Positions 7,613 through 17,266 of a stretch of 37,695 nt of DNA are shown piece by piece (within the stretch, counting starts at the first letter, position 1; each line of letters starts with the position of its first letter). Below the pieces are notes generated by a model that saw only the letters and a program-made list of their open reading frames with translations, did no database searches and was not told the DNA's origin. The stretch comes from Candidatus Giovannonibacteria bacterium RIFCSPHIGHO2_02_FULL_45_13 (lineage in GTDB: Bacteria > Patescibacteriota > Minisyncoccia > UBA11713 > 2-01-FULL-45-33): NCBI GenBank assembly GCA_001778635.1, contig MFHO01000003.1:1-37695 (forward strand). The letters are read 5' to 3'. Both the position numbers and the translations under genes were made by a program.

Positions 7613-8483
7613 ATTTTATAAAATCCATCAAAGAAAAATATTCGGCGGAGCCGCGCTTTTGCTTTTGGCTTTATTTTTTTTGGTTGGGCAGTTGGTTTTT
7701 GATTACATTAAAAAACCGGAGCTGGAAGTTTCGTTTTTTGATGTAGGGCAAGGTGACGCGATTTTTATTGAATCAAAAGACGGAACGCAAATTTTGATTG
7801 ACGGCGGCCCGCCGAATAAAATTTTGCCGCAGTTGGGAAGCAAGATGAGATTTTTTGACAGATTTATTGACGTTGTAGCGCTTACTCATCCTCACGCCGA
7901 CCATGTTTCGGGGCTCATTGAGGTTTTGGAAAGATACAATGTGGGCATGATAATTGAAAGCGGAGTTGATTATCACACGGCGGAGGCAAAAATTTTTGAA
8001 AGTTTGATTGCGGAGAAAAAATTGAAAAAGGTCACGGTTGACCACCCAATTAATTTAAATTTTGCGAACGGCGCGGCTTTGAAATTTATTTATCCAGAAG
8101 AATCTTTTTCTGGGATGACGCTAAAAAACGTGCACGATTCGGCTTTGGTCAGCGAATTGGATTTTGAAGATAAAAAAATTCTCCTGATGTCCGATGCGGA
8201 GAAAAATTTGGAAAAGCGTTTGGTTGCGGAAGGCAGGGTTGGAGATGTTGATGTTTTAAAAACCGGCCACCACGGTTCAAAAACCTCCAGCAACGATTTT
8301 TTCTTGCGGGTGACAAAGCCGGAATACGCGATAATCTCTTCCGGCGCGCGCAATCGCTATGGGCACCCGGCGCCGGAAGTTCTTTCGCGCCTTGCTGCCG
8401 CCGGCGCCAAAATTTTCCGCACAGATTTGGACGGCACAATAACTCTGGAAATCCGCGACGGCAACTTAATTTGGAAAAAATAA
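7578..8483 (+). CDS. ComEC C-terminal metallo-beta-lactamase domain as a separate ORF
   Basis: ELEVSFFDVGQGDAIFIESKDGTQILIDGG, LTHPHADHVSGLIEVL, LKTGHHGSKTSS; overlaps the upstream ORF by 35 nt. Confidence 0.9.
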   Translation: MSLNFSQSSIYKFYKIHQRKIFGGAALLLLALFFLVGQLVFDYIKKPELEVSFFDVGQGDAIFIESKDGTQILIDGGPPNKILPQLGSKMRFFDRFIDVVALTHPHADHVSGLIEVLERYNVGMIIESGVDYHTAEAKIFESLIAEKKLKKVTVDHPINLNFANGAALKFIYPEESFSGMTLKNVHDSALVSELDFEDKKILLMSDAEKNLEKRLVAEGRVGDVDVLKTGHHGSKTSSNDFFLRVTKPEYAIISSGARNRYGHPAPEVLSRLAAAGAKIFRTDLDGTITLEIRDGNLIWKK

Positions 8484-8516
8484 AAAAGCCGGCTTAATTT
8501 GCCGACTTCATTTTGA
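8480..8516. terminator. Bidirectional terminator between convergent genes
   Basis: aaaaaAGCCGGCttaattTGCCGACTtcatttt. Confidence 0.65.
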
Positions 8517-8897
8517 TTTTAGCCAGAGTTCGTAGCCGTATGGGTCGTTTCCTTTTAGATAATTTTCAACGGTATCTACGTTCCAAACGCGCTCCAAAAG
8601 ATCGTTTTCTCGTGCTATTTTTCTATCTCTTGTAACTCCCTCGGAAAACGCCATCCCGTCTTCGAGAACCCAGATTTCTTTGCATTCTTTTAATCTTTCT
8701 TGGCCTCTTTCTATACCCCATTCGCGCTCTTTTTGATCAAAATCATTCATAAATTGGCAATAGTAAATTCCGGTGGCTTCCGGTTCGTATCCTTGCAAAA
8801 GCGCGAATCTCGCGAACGCTTTCATTCTGTTTAAATTTTTCTCAAACTGCTTTTTGGTTTTCGCTCCGATCCGCGACGCGATGAAGACTTTAGTCAT
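8508..8897 (-). CDS. Small nucleoside 2-deoxyribosyltransferase-like / DUF4406-like protein
   Basis: MTKVFIASRIGAKTKKQFEKN...; start at 8897 supported by AAAAAGGAGAAAGAAAATG on the minus strand; family assignment tentative. Confidence 0.6.
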   Translation of the reverse strand: MTKVFIASRIGAKTKKQFEKNLNRMKAFARFALLQGYEPEATGIYYCQFMNDFDQKEREWGIERGQERLKECKEIWVLEDGMAFSEGVTRDRKIARENDLLERVWNVDTVENYLKGNDPYGYELWLKSK

Positions 8898-8972
8898 TTT
8901 CTTTCTCCTTTTTCCCGATTCACAAATCTTCCTTGAAGCTAGCAAGGCGATTTGTTATTGTCAATATATATT

Positions 8973-9452
8973 ATGCAACAGCAGAAAGAAGAAAAAACTT
9001 TAGTGATTATTAAGCCGGATGCTTTGCAGAGGAATCTGCTTGGCGAAATTTTGCGCAGGCTGGAAAGAAAAGGTCTTAAAATAATAGGGCTAAAAATGAT
9101 GCGTTTAGACGATTTGCTTTTGGGGGAGCACTACGCGCACCACAAAGACAAACCTTTTTTTGAGGGTTTGAAAAAATTTATGAAATCCGCGCCGGTGATC
9201 GTAGCCGCGCTCTCGGGGTTTAATGCTGTAAAAGCCGTTCGCTTGATTGCGGGGCCGACATATGGCGCGGAGGCCGACGCAGGCACGATAAGAGGAGATT
9301 TTTCCATGTCCACGCAAACCAATATTGTGCATGCATCGGATTCTGTTGAAACCGCGGAAACGGAAATCGAAAGGTTTTTTAAGCCGGAAGAGCTTTTTGA
9401 CTACAAAAAAGTAGATTTCGAATTTATTTACGGTGAAGAAGAAAGAGCATGA
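8973..9452 (+). CDS. ndk: Nucleoside diphosphate kinase
   Basis: EKTLVIIKPDALQRNLLGEIL, IAGPTYGAEADAGTIRGDFS, NIVHASDSVETAETEIERFF. Confidence 0.95.
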   Translation: MQQQKEEKTLVIIKPDALQRNLLGEILRRLERKGLKIIGLKMMRLDDLLLGEHYAHHKDKPFFEGLKKFMKSAPVIVAALSGFNAVKAVRLIAGPTYGAEADAGTIRGDFSMSTQTNIVHASDSVETAETEIERFFKPEELFDYKKVDFEFIYGEEERA

Positions 9453-9838
9453 AATCTCTGCTTGAATCTCGAGTGTCCCTTTTTATATTTTTAGTTTTTA
9501 TTTTACTAATCCACGGTTTGGCCATCTGGTTTAAGTTATACTATCTTTTTTGGTGGCTGGATACGGCGCTCCATTTTTTTGGCGGGGTTTGGATAGTGTT
9601 ATTTTTTAATTTTTTCATAAAACATTTCGGTTTAAACTTAACCGGCGCGCGCGCGCGGCCGGTTTTTTTTATGATTTTTTTGGGCCTTACCGCGCTTACC
9701 GGAATTTTATGGGAATTTTTTGAGTTCGGCTTTAACCGTTATATAACGCACATCGGTTTTTTAACCTACGAAGACACCTTGTCCGACTTGTTTTTTGATT
9801 TGCTCGGCGGCATAATCGGGCTTCTTCTGGTTTTATGA
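9449..9838 (+). CDS. Small integral membrane protein
   Basis: Hydrophobic 129-aa ORF; overlaps both neighbours by 4 nt. Confidence 0.75.
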   Translation: MKSLLESRVSLFIFLVFILLIHGLAIWFKLYYLFWWLDTALHFFGGVWIVLFFNFFIKHFGLNLTGARARPVFFMIFLGLTALTGILWEFFEFGFNRYITHIGFLTYEDTLSDLFFDLLGGIIGLLLVL

Positions 9839-11145
9839 CAAAGCTCTCTTTTTACGGCGCGGCACAGGAAGTTACAGGAAGCTGTTTTTTGCTTGAATCG
9901 GAATCAAGTAAGATTTTGGTGGACTGCGGGCTTTTTCAGTGCCCGCGTTTTTGCGATATTAGGAGCCGCGAGCCATTCCAGTTTGACCCGAGAGAAATTG
10001 ACGCGCTTTTTGTCACTCATGCGCACATTGATCACACAGGCAGAATCCCCAAGCTGATAAAAGAGGGTTTTCGCGGAAAAATTTATTCAAGCCCTGCGAC
10101 AAGGGAACTCGCGGAGATTATGCTTAAAGACAGCACCGGGGTTCTTACCAAAGAGGCAACAAAAGAACGCGAGCCGGTTATTTATACGGAATCCGATGTT
10201 GATGAGGCGATGAGATTGTGGGAGGCCAAAAAGATGCACGAAGAAATACAGATAGGCGGATTCGCAGTTTCTTTTTATGACGCCGGGCACATACTTGGTT
10301 CGGCGATGATTGCGGTTGATGTTGGCGGAGAGCGCATTGTATTCAGCGGGGATATCGGAAATTCCGGAAGCGTTTTGCAGAAAACAACGGAGACGGTTGC
10401 GAAGCCAACCTATTTTGTCATGGAATCCACATACGGGGATCGCGTTCACGAAAATGAACAAAGAGTTTTGATGCTTGAAAGAGTCATTGAGCGGACAGTA
10501 AAACGAGGCGGCACGCTTATGATTCCTGCATTCGCGCTTGAACGGACGCAGGAACTTCTGTCGGTAATATCCAAAATGATGGAAGAAAAGCAGATCCCAA
10601 AAATCCCCGTGTATTTGGACAGCCCCCTTTCAATTAAAGCAACTTCGATTTATGAAAAATATCTTAAAATCCCGTTTTTTAAATTTCCCAACGTTAATTT
10701 CTCTTTAACTACAGAGGAATCAAAAAAAATCAATGATGTGCCGCCGCCAAAAATAATTATTGCGGGAAGCGGTATGTCAACGGGCGGAAGGATTTTGCAT
10801 CACGAACGGAGATATTTGCCGGACGAAAAAAGCGCGCTTTTAATCGTAAGCTATCAGGCGCCCGGTTCGTTGGGCCGGCGCATAGAGGATGGAGCAAAAA
10901 GCGTTTCGCTTTTCGGCGAAGAGGTGCCAGTGAAATGCCGCATTGAAACAATTTCCGGATACTCTGCTCACGCGGACGGCGAAACGCTTTTTGAATTTGT
11001 ACGCGCGCACTCTGACACTTTAAAAAAAGCATTTTTAGTCCACGGCGAACCAAAAGCATCTTTGGCCCTCGCCCAAAAAATCCGCGACTATCTCGGCATT
11101 GAGGCTTTCGCTCCCAAATACGGCGAGAGCGTGGAGATAAGTTGA
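9835..11145 (+). CDS. MBL-fold / beta-CASP RNA-processing nuclease-like protein
   Basis: TKLSFYGAAQEVTGSCFLLES, FVTHAHIDHTGRIPKL, FSGDIGNSG, IIAGSGMSTGGRILHH, SGYSAHADGETL. Confidence 0.93.
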   Translation: MTKLSFYGAAQEVTGSCFLLESESSKILVDCGLFQCPRFCDIRSREPFQFDPREIDALFVTHAHIDHTGRIPKLIKEGFRGKIYSSPATRELAEIMLKDSTGVLTKEATKEREPVIYTESDVDEAMRLWEAKKMHEEIQIGGFAVSFYDAGHILGSAMIAVDVGGERIVFSGDIGNSGSVLQKTTETVAKPTYFVMESTYGDRVHENEQRVLMLERVIERTVKRGGTLMIPAFALERTQELLSVISKMMEEKQIPKIPVYLDSPLSIKATSIYEKYLKIPFFKFPNVNFSLTTEESKKINDVPPPKIIIAGSGMSTGGRILHHERRYLPDEKSALLIVSYQAPGSLGRRIEDGAKSVSLFGEEVPVKCRIETISGYSAHADGETLFEFVRAHSDTLKKAFLVHGEPKASLALAQKIRDYLGIEAFAPKYGESVEIS

Positions 11146-11182
11146 CGCTGTTTTTTTTGTATGATAAACTTTTTCTACATAT

Positions 11183-11596
11183 ATGCCCACTATCAATCAG
11201 CTTATTAAAAAAGGCAGAAAAAAGATGGAGTATAAGGCAAAGTCAGTTGCGCTTGCCAAGAGCTTTAATGTTCTTCAAAACAGGCCCCGGTTTTACCCAT
11301 CGCCCTTTAAACGCGGAGTTTGCCTTGCCGTAAAAACGGTGACGCCCAAAAAACCGAACTCTGCTTTGCGCAAAGTTGCGCGAGTCCGGCTGACCAACGG
11401 TATGGAGGTGACGGCCTATATTCCCGGTGAGGGGCATCAGCTTCAGGAGCACTCGGTTGTTGTGATACGCGGCGGGCGCGTAAAAGACCTGCCGGGTGTG
11501 CAGTATCATATTGTGCGCGGGGTTTTAGATACAACCGGCGTGGAAAAACGAAAACAACAGCGAAGCAAATACGGTACTAAAAAGCCAAAAGTATGA
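11183..11596 (+). CDS. rpsL: 30S ribosomal protein S12
   Basis: [66 protein letters not shown]. Confidence 0.98.
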   Translation: MPTINQLIKKGRKKMEYKAKSVALAKSFNVLQNRPRFYPSPFKRGVCLAVKTVTPKKPNSALRKVARVRLTNGMEVTAYIPGEGHQLQEHSVVVIRGGRVKDLPGVQYHIVRGVLDTTGVEKRKQQRSKYGTKKPKV

Positions 11597-12066
11597 GGCG
11601 CAAAAAAAAAGAAAAAAGAGAATTAGTGCCGGACCCGGTTTATGATTCTGCGTTGGTTGCCAAGCTAACCAATTATTTGATGTTTTCCGGAAAAAAATCT
11701 ACGGCGCAAAAAGTAATATGGGGAGCGCTTGAAGAAATAAAAAAAATAGAAAAAAAGGGGGAAACTCCGGTGATTATTTTAGAGCGTGCGATAAAAAATA
11801 TTACTCCGCTGGTTGAAATCCGCCCTAGACGGATCGGAGGGGCAACGTATCAAGTGCCTCGCGAGGTGCAGCCGGATCGAGGATTTGCTTTGGCGGCGCG
11901 TTGGCTTATTGGCGCGGCGCGGGCAAAAAAGGGAAAACCCATGGCCAAAAAATTAGCAGAGGAAGTTCTTTTTGCGGCCAAAAACGAAGGCGCCGCAATC
12001 AAGAAAAAACTGGACACCCACCGCATGGCCGAAGCTAACCGCGCCTTCGCGCATTTTGCGTGGTAA
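11593..12066 (+). CDS. rpsG: 30S ribosomal protein S7
   Basis: [33 protein letters not shown]-like motif, [22 protein letters not shown]. Confidence 0.97.
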   Translation: MRRKKKEKRELVPDPVYDSALVAKLTNYLMFSGKKSTAQKVIWGALEEIKKIEKKGETPVIILERAIKNITPLVEIRPRRIGGATYQVPREVQPDRGFALAARWLIGAARAKKGKPMAKKLAEEVLFAAKNEGAAIKKKLDTHRMAEANRAFAHFAW

Positions 12067-12108
12067 GGTATACTTGTAATTTAGGTTTATTTTTGATAAT
12101 ATTGAAAC

Positions 12109-12318
12109 ATGGCCACTTTAACCATAGAAATCCCAAAAGAAGTTTTACGGCGCGCCAACGGTCGCAGGCTTTTGGTTGTTGATCCAAAAGAATTTGCAGA
12201 CGAATTGAAAAGACATTGGGAAGTGGACGACGCTGTGGGTGCGCTCAAGATTGCTCGGCAAGAGCAAAGATCGGGCAAGCTCAAAGAGCTTAAAAGTTTG
12301 CGGCAGTTGATGAAATAA
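12109..12318 (+). CDS. Putative antitoxin
   Basis: Small 69-aa ORF whose stop overlaps the start of a RelE/ParE-like toxin. Confidence 0.6.
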   Translation: MATLTIEIPKEVLRRANGRRLLVVDPKEFADELKRHWEVDDAVGALKIARQEQRSGKLKELKSLRQLMK

Positions 12319-12593
12319 TGCCGCGCCTTGTCAGTAAAATTGTATACTCATCTCGTTTTGAGAAAAATTTTAGCCGTCTTCCCTCAAGGATTCAACAGTT
12401 GGCTCTCAAAAAAGATAAATTATTTCGGAAAAATCTATTTCACTCTTCATTAAAAACACACAAGCTCGGTGGCAAATTCGAGGGCACTTGGGCTTATTCG
12501 ATCAATAAGGATTTTAGAGTTCATTTTTATTTTTTGAGCGATAGCGTGGTGGCCTATGTCAACGTTGGTACACACGAGATTTATAAAAAATAA
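12318..12593 (+). CDS. RelE/ParE-superfamily toxin
   Basis: KIVYSSRFEKNFSRLPSRIQQLALKK...DFRVHFYFLSDSVVAYVNVGTHEIYK. Confidence 0.75.
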   Translation: MPRLVSKIVYSSRFEKNFSRLPSRIQQLALKKDKLFRKNLFHSSLKTHKLGGKFEGTWAYSINKDFRVHFYFLSDSVVAYVNVGTHEIYKK

Positions 12594-12598
12594 AATTT

Positions 12599-12991
12599 AT
12601 GGAAAATCCAGAAAAAATAGATTCAAAAAAAGAAGCTGTCAAACAAATTGATCATTTGTTGAATGACTACGGAGAATACCCGGATGTCAGACTTACTGAT
12701 GCGGAGAAAGTTGATAAGGACGGAATATTGTCTAAAGCCGACCCAACTTTGCTCAAGAGGCGAGAACAATGGACGCAAAATAAATACGCCGTAACGTGGC
12801 TTACGGCCGTGGTAGGCTTTACTGAACAATTTATTAATTTAGTGCCGAATGATGAAGAACGACAGGCCCTTTTGAAAACTTGGGAATTTTTATTGAGAAA
12901 AGTTAAGGAAGAGCAACAGGATAAAATTTCCAAGGAAACAGTGGATTTCGCAAATAAATTCCTTCATGATTTAAAAAACTCGCTTAAATAA
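12599..12991 (+). CDS. Hypothetical protein
   Basis: 130-aa ORF between the TA module and fusA. Confidence 0.65.
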   Translation: MENPEKIDSKKEAVKQIDHLLNDYGEYPDVRLTDAEKVDKDGILSKADPTLLKRREQWTQNKYAVTWLTAVVGFTEQFINLVPNDEERQALLKTWEFLLRKVKEEQQDKISKETVDFANKFLHDLKNSLK

Positions 12992-12997
12992 ATTTTT

Positions 12998-15118
12998 ATG
13001 GCACGGGAATATCCAATTGAAAGGACGCGCGATATCGGGATTATCGCTCATATTGACGCGGGGAAGACGACCGTAACCGAGCGGGTGCTTTTTTATACCG
13101 GGGTTTCGCATAAAATCGGCGAGGTGCACGAGGGTGAAGCTGTGATGGATTGGATGGAGCAGGAGAGAGAGCGCGGCATAACAATTACTTCTGCTGCTAC
13201 AACATGTTTTTGGGCCCCGTCATACTTGCCTCGCCAGAACGATAGTGGGGCGGGCGGCGGGGAAAAACATCGCATAAATATTATTGACACGCCGGGGCAC
13301 GTGGATTTCACCGTTGAGGTGGAGCGCTCGTTGAGGGTGCTGGACGGCGGAGTTGTTGTTTTTGACGGGGTTGCCGGAGTTGAGCCGCAGTCGGAAACTG
13401 TCTGGCGGCAGGCCGACAAATACAAAGTTCCGCGGATTTGTTTTATTAACAAGCTCGATCGTATGGGCGCTTCTTTTACCAATAGCTTTAATTCTATTTT
13501 AGAGCGTTTAACGCCAAACGCAGTGGCAGTAAATATCCCGGTCGGCCTGGAAAGCGAGTTCGCCGGCATAATAGATCTTATGAGGATGAAGTTTGTGCAA
13601 TTTGACGGTGAACACGGAGAAAAAATTATTGAAGAAGAAATTCCGGCCAATAAAAAATCCGAAGCGGGGGAGTGGCGGCATAAAATGGTTGAGCGCATCG
13701 CGGGAGAAGACGACGCGCTGACGGAAAAATATTTGGAAGGGAAAGAAATTTCAGTAGACGAATTAATGGCGGTTTTAAGAAAAGCGACTTTGGAATATAA
13801 GTTGGTGCCGGTTTTTTGCGGTTCCGCTTTGAAAAACAAAGGAGTGCAGATGATGCTCGACGGCGTTGTGGATTATCTGCCTTCCCCGGCGGATCTCCCT
13901 CCGGTTAAGGGGCATCACCCAAAGACCAAGGAAGAAATTACACGCGAACCCAAGGATGACGCTCCGTTTACGGCTCTTGCTTTTAAATTGCAGACGGACC
14001 CGTATGTCGGCCAGCTTACTTATTTTAGAGTTTACGCAGGCATACTTTCCGCCGGCTCTTATGTTTTAAACGCGCGCACTGGCGACAAAGAGCGCGTCGG
14101 AAGGATTTTGCGGATGCACGCAAATCATCGGGAGGAAACAAAAGAAATGCAGGCCGGCGAGATCGGAGCAATAGTTGGCTTGAAAAATACAAAAACCGGA
14201 GATACGCTGTGCGACCCAGAACATCTTATCGTTTTGGAATCCATTGTATTTCCGGAACCCGTGGTTTCTTTGCGCATTGAACCCAAGACCAAAGCCGACC
14301 AAGAGAAAATGGGGTTGGCGTTGCGGAGGCTTTCGGAAGAAGATCCAACATTCAGAATCAAAGGAGATGAAGAGACAATGGAGACGATTATTTCCGGAAT
14401 GGGAGAACTTCATCTGGAAATTTTGGTGGACCGCATGAAGCGGGAATTTAAAGTTGAAGCCAATGTCGGGCGCCCGCAGGTCGCTTACAAAGAAACCGTT
14501 AAAAAAACAGCGGAGGCCGAAGGAAAATATATCAGACAGTCAGGAGGACGTGGGCAATATGGGCATGTTTGGCTGCGAGCGGAACCCAACGAGCGCGGGA
14601 AAGGATTTGAATTTATTAATGAAATTAAAGGAGGCATTATTCCGCAGGAATTTATTCTGGCGGTGGAAAAGGGAATAAAAGAGGCGATGGAGAAAGGGGT
14701 GGTGGCCGGATTTCCTTTGGTTGATATGCAAGTAGCGCTTTACGACGGTTCTTACCACGACGTGGACTCGTCCGAAGCGGCGTTTAAGATTGCTGGATCT
14801 ATTGCTTTGCAGGAGGCCGCCAAACGTGCTGGCGCGATTCTTTTGGAGCCGATTATGAAAGTTGAGGTTGTGACTCCAGAACAATTTTTGGGAGACGTTA
14901 CAGGAGATCTTTCTTCCAAACGCGCCAAAATCGAGCGGATGTCTGAAAGGGGCATGGCTAAAGTGGTTGACGCGAAAGTCCCGCTTTCCGAAATGTTCGG
15001 ATATGTTACAAAATTGCGATCAATGACCGAGGGCCGCGCCTCCTACACAATGGAGTTTGATCATTACGAAGAAGTCCCGAATAATATTGCGGAGTTGATT
15101 AAAGATGGGAAAAAATAA
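12998..15118 (+). CDS. fusA: Elongation factor G
   Basis: [66 protein letters not shown], full-length EF-G domains. Confidence 0.98.
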   Translation: MAREYPIERTRDIGIIAHIDAGKTTVTERVLFYTGVSHKIGEVHEGEAVMDWMEQERERGITITSAATTCFWAPSYLPRQNDSGAGGGEKHRINIIDTPGHVDFTVEVERSLRVLDGGVVVFDGVAGVEPQSETVWRQADKYKVPRICFINKLDRMGASFTNSFNSILERLTPNAVAVNIPVGLESEFAGIIDLMRMKFVQFDGEHGEKIIEEEIPANKKSEAGEWRHKMVERIAGEDDALTEKYLEGKEISVDELMAVLRKATLEYKLVPVFCGSALKNKGVQMMLDGVVDYLPSPADLPPVKGHHPKTKEEITREPKDDAPFTALAFKLQTDPYVGQLTYFRVYAGILSAGSYVLNARTGDKERVGRILRMHANHREETKEMQAGEIGAIVGLKNTKTGDTLCDPEHLIVLESIVFPEPVVSLRIEPKTKADQEKMGLALRRLSEEDPTFRIKGDEETMETIISGMGELHLEILVDRMKREFKVEANVGRPQVAYKETVKKTAEAEGKYIRQSGGRGQYGHVWLRAEPNERGKGFEFINEIKGGIIPQEFILAVEKGIKEAMEKGVVAGFPLVDMQVALYDGSYHDVDSSEAAFKIAGSIALQEAAKRAGAILLEPIMKVEVVTPEQFLGDVTGDLSSKRAKIERMSERGMAKVVDAKVPLSEMFGYVTKLRSMTEGRASYTMEFDHYEEVPNNIAELIKDGKK

Positions 15119-15120
15119 TT

Positions 15121-15210
15121 ATGGAAGAGGAGCAAGAAAAAATTCTATCCGACGATTTGCTTGCCGAAGATTTGGATTCAGAGCCATCTCTTGACGACTT
15201 GCCGGTTTAG
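15121..15210 (+). CDS. 29-aa acidic ORF (MEEEQEKILSDDLLAEDLDSEPSLDDLPV)
   Basis: Starts 2 nt after fusA stop; ends inside the first copy of a 21-bp direct repeat. Confidence 0.35.
   Translation: MEEEQEKILSDDLLAEDLDSEPSLDDLPV
15190..15210. repeat. 21-bp direct repeat, copy 1 (CTTGACGACTTGCCGGTTTAG)
   Basis: Identical to 15903-15923. Confidence 0.95.
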
Positions 15211-15246
15211 GCGTTAGTCTAAGATTTAGACAGGGAGCGGACGAAA

Positions 15247-15420
15247 ATGAAATTCATCGTTGGCTTTTTCGGCTTCATTTTGATGGTAATTTATCAAACG
15301 GTTGTTCCACAAAGATTTTGGCGGGAGGCACATCTGAGTTGGATTAGTGCGATTTCTCCGGTGTTGTCTATATTGTTGGTGGCTTATGTCTTGTTCCTCA
15401 TTTTTAAATTAATAATATAG
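15247..15420 (+). CDS. 57-aa membrane protein (MKFIVGFFGFILMVIYQTVVPQRFWREAHLSWISAISPVLSILLVAYVLFLIFKLII)
   Basis: ORF below track threshold with GGGAGCGGACGAAA upstream; two hydrophobic segments. Confidence 0.55.
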   Translation: MKFIVGFFGFILMVIYQTVVPQRFWREAHLSWISAISPVLSILLVAYVLFLIFKLII

Positions 15421-15482
15421 ATGCGCTTGACGATATCCTGATGTATATTGACGGCTGCTTTTAATTTTGCTAGACTAAAAGC

Positions 15483-15725
15483 ATGAAAAATAATAAAAGT
15501 CAATTCACGGCGGTTTATAAAAAACACGGCAAGTTGTATGTGGGATGGATTGAGGAAGTGCCCGGCGTAAATACGCAAGGAAAGACTATTAAGTCCGTTA
15601 AACAGAATCTCAGAGAGGCTCTAGGACTCGTTCTTGCTGCTAATCGCGAAATAGCAAAGCGGGAGTTCGAAGAGGAATTCAGCTGCCACGTGTTTAAAGA
15701 GAAAATTCTCGTGCCGACCGCATGA
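15483..15725 (+). CDS. hicB: HicB-family antitoxin
   Basis: FTAVYKKHGKLYVGWIEEVPGVNTQGKTIKSVKQNLREAL. Confidence 0.85.
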   Translation: MKNNKSQFTAVYKKHGKLYVGWIEEVPGVNTQGKTIKSVKQNLREALGLVLAANREIAKREFEEEFSCHVFKEKILVPTA

Positions 15726-15907
15726 AACATGTTGATTTAGAGCGGCATTTGCGCAAACATTATTGCGTATTATATCGCGAGGGCGGCAATCACGGCGTTT
15801 TTAGAAATCTTCGCAACAATAAAACCTCAAGCGTTCCACGTCATCGAGAAATCGATGACTTTTTGGTTCAGAAAATCTGTCGCGATCTAGGTGTTCCAAA
15901 ACCTTGA
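15722..15907 (+). CDS. hicA: HicA-family toxin
   Basis: DLERHLRKHYCVLYREGGNHGVFRN...VPRHREIDDFLVQKICRDLGV; overlaps hicB by 4 nt. Confidence 0.85.
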   Translation: MKHVDLERHLRKHYCVLYREGGNHGVFRNLRNNKTSSVPRHREIDDFLVQKICRDLGVPKP

Positions 15908-15923
15908 CGACTTGCCGGTTTAG
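15903..15923. repeat. 21-bp direct repeat, copy 2
   Basis: Identical to 15190-15210; contains the hicA stop codon. Confidence 0.95.
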
Positions 15924-15952
15924 TGATAAGCTTTGATGGGAGGTGAACTGCG

Positions 15953-16177
15953 ATGCTCATTAAAAAATCCGTTCTTTATTGTTTGTCTTTAATTGGCCAT
16001 GCCGTTTTCACGGTTATTACGGCCGCTGGCGTTTCCAGCACTTTTTGGTGGTTGATAAACGGCAAAGCGCTTTTTGGCCTATCAACTGCGCTGATTATGA
16101 CTTGGGTCGGCATAGGAGGCATCATGTTGTTTTTTGCCATTTTTAAAAACCGCATTCGAGAAGGTGGCGAAAGATGA
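15953..16177 (+). CDS. Small membrane protein, 74 aa
   Basis: ORF with GGGAGGTGAACTGCG upstream; two TM segments. Confidence 0.65.
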   Translation: MLIKKSVLYCLSLIGHAVFTVITAAGVSSTFWWLINGKALFGLSTALIMTWVGIGGIMLFFAIFKNRIREGGER

Positions 16178-16344
16178 AAAGGCTGTTTCTTGCGACATTT
16201 TTATCTATGTTCTTTGCGTCTGGTTGCGCAACGATGTATATGCGGGATTGCGCCAAAGCGCCGCAGGAGCAAAAAGCCGAGTGCGAGCGATATAATAACG
16301 CTGCTATTGCGATAGACGCCTTGAATCTTTTCTTTTTGTTTTAA
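16174..16344 (+). CDS. 56-aa putative lipoprotein (MKRLFLATFLSMFFASGCATMYMRDC...)
   Basis: ATG overlaps the upstream stop; signal sequence with a lipobox-like ASGC; below track threshold. Confidence 0.55.
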   Translation: MKRLFLATFLSMFFASGCATMYMRDCAKAPQEQKAECERYNNAAIAIDALNLFFLF

Positions 16345-16362
16345 ACACATTTTGTGTTTTGT

Positions 16363-16393
16363 GGCCATCCGTTATGCTCGATGGCCTTTTTTA
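16363..16393 (+). terminator. Rho-independent terminator
   Basis: GGCCATCcgttatgctcGATGGCCtttttt. Confidence 0.85.
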
Positions 16394-16421
16394 TACGCGC
16401 GGATGTAGTATACTAAATAAT

Positions 16422-17231
16422 ATGCAATTGCAAAAAATCCTCGCGACATTTTTGATTTTTGCAGTTTCTTTGTCTTTTTTTTATCCCTTTTCTGAAGTAA
16501 AAGCCGCCATTCCTCCAATCCAACCCCTAACTAAACCGTTCGGTGGCAAAATCACCAAGATTCAGGCATGCATGAGCCCCTCGGGTTTTATTTTGTATAT
16601 CGGTCCTCCTGTTGGCGGCAAATTCTTTTTAAACCCCGCAACGAGTCAGATTAAATCTTATGGAGTAATCAGGCCTGGCATATGTACTTTAGGCTATGCT
16701 TCGCCGGCGCCAATCAACTGCGACAAGGGCAACCCAAGCGGCATTGGCGGATTTAGCATAGGTGGTCTTTTGGGCAGCGCAGTTGCGGGCGGTTTGGTGG
16801 ATGCAAACGTCGTGACTATGGAGATGATCGAACCAGGAAACATATTCGGATCACAAATAATGGGAGTAGAACTCGTTGGACCCGGCGGGGCGCTTTTTGT
16901 AGGCGGCGATTTGGGCATACAATTAGCCGGCCTTGCTGAAGGATTGGGCGGATTGCTGCCCGGCATAAATATTATAAGCTCGCTCGCCAGCGGAAATTTT
17001 CTAGGCGCAGGCCTTAGCCTCGCCGGTATCTTTGTCCCGGTTATAGGGCCCGCAATTAGCATAGCTTCTTTCATTTTTAGCGCCTTAGGCATAAATTTTG
17101 GCAAAAAACCGCCATCTTTGGGGTCAGCTTACCCAATAATCCAGATAGGAACGACTCAAAAACCAGTTCCACCCGGTATATGTCCCCAAATCCCATTTCT
17201 TGAACCAGCTCATGCCATATCCACACCCTGA
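16422..17231 (+). CDS. Secreted/membrane Gly-rich protein, first gene of the T4SS-like operon
   Basis: Signal peptide MQLQKILATFLIFAVSLSFFYPFSEVKA; start at 16422 because the track start 16359 precedes the terminator. Confidence 0.65.
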   Translation: MQLQKILATFLIFAVSLSFFYPFSEVKAAIPPIQPLTKPFGGKITKIQACMSPSGFILYIGPPVGGKFFLNPATSQIKSYGVIRPGICTLGYASPAPINCDKGNPSGIGGFSIGGLLGSAVAGGLVDANVVTMEMIEPGNIFGSQIMGVELVGPGGALFVGGDLGIQLAGLAEGLGGLLPGINIISSLASGNFLGAGLSLAGIFVPVIGPAISIASFIFSALGINFGKKPPSLGSAYPIIQIGTTQKPVPPGICPQIPFLEPAHAISTP

Positions 17232-17266
17232 TTGCGCTGTAAAAATGGTATAATTAAGGAGGTGAA

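Noticed and set aside
13093-13839. 248-aa minus-strand ORF antisense to fusA
   Set aside because: Shadow ORF of a strongly supported fusA; Ser/Thr-rich antisense translation.
15190-15923. Insertion sequence around hicBA
   Set aside because: No transposase ORF or terminal inverted repeats between the 21-bp direct repeats.
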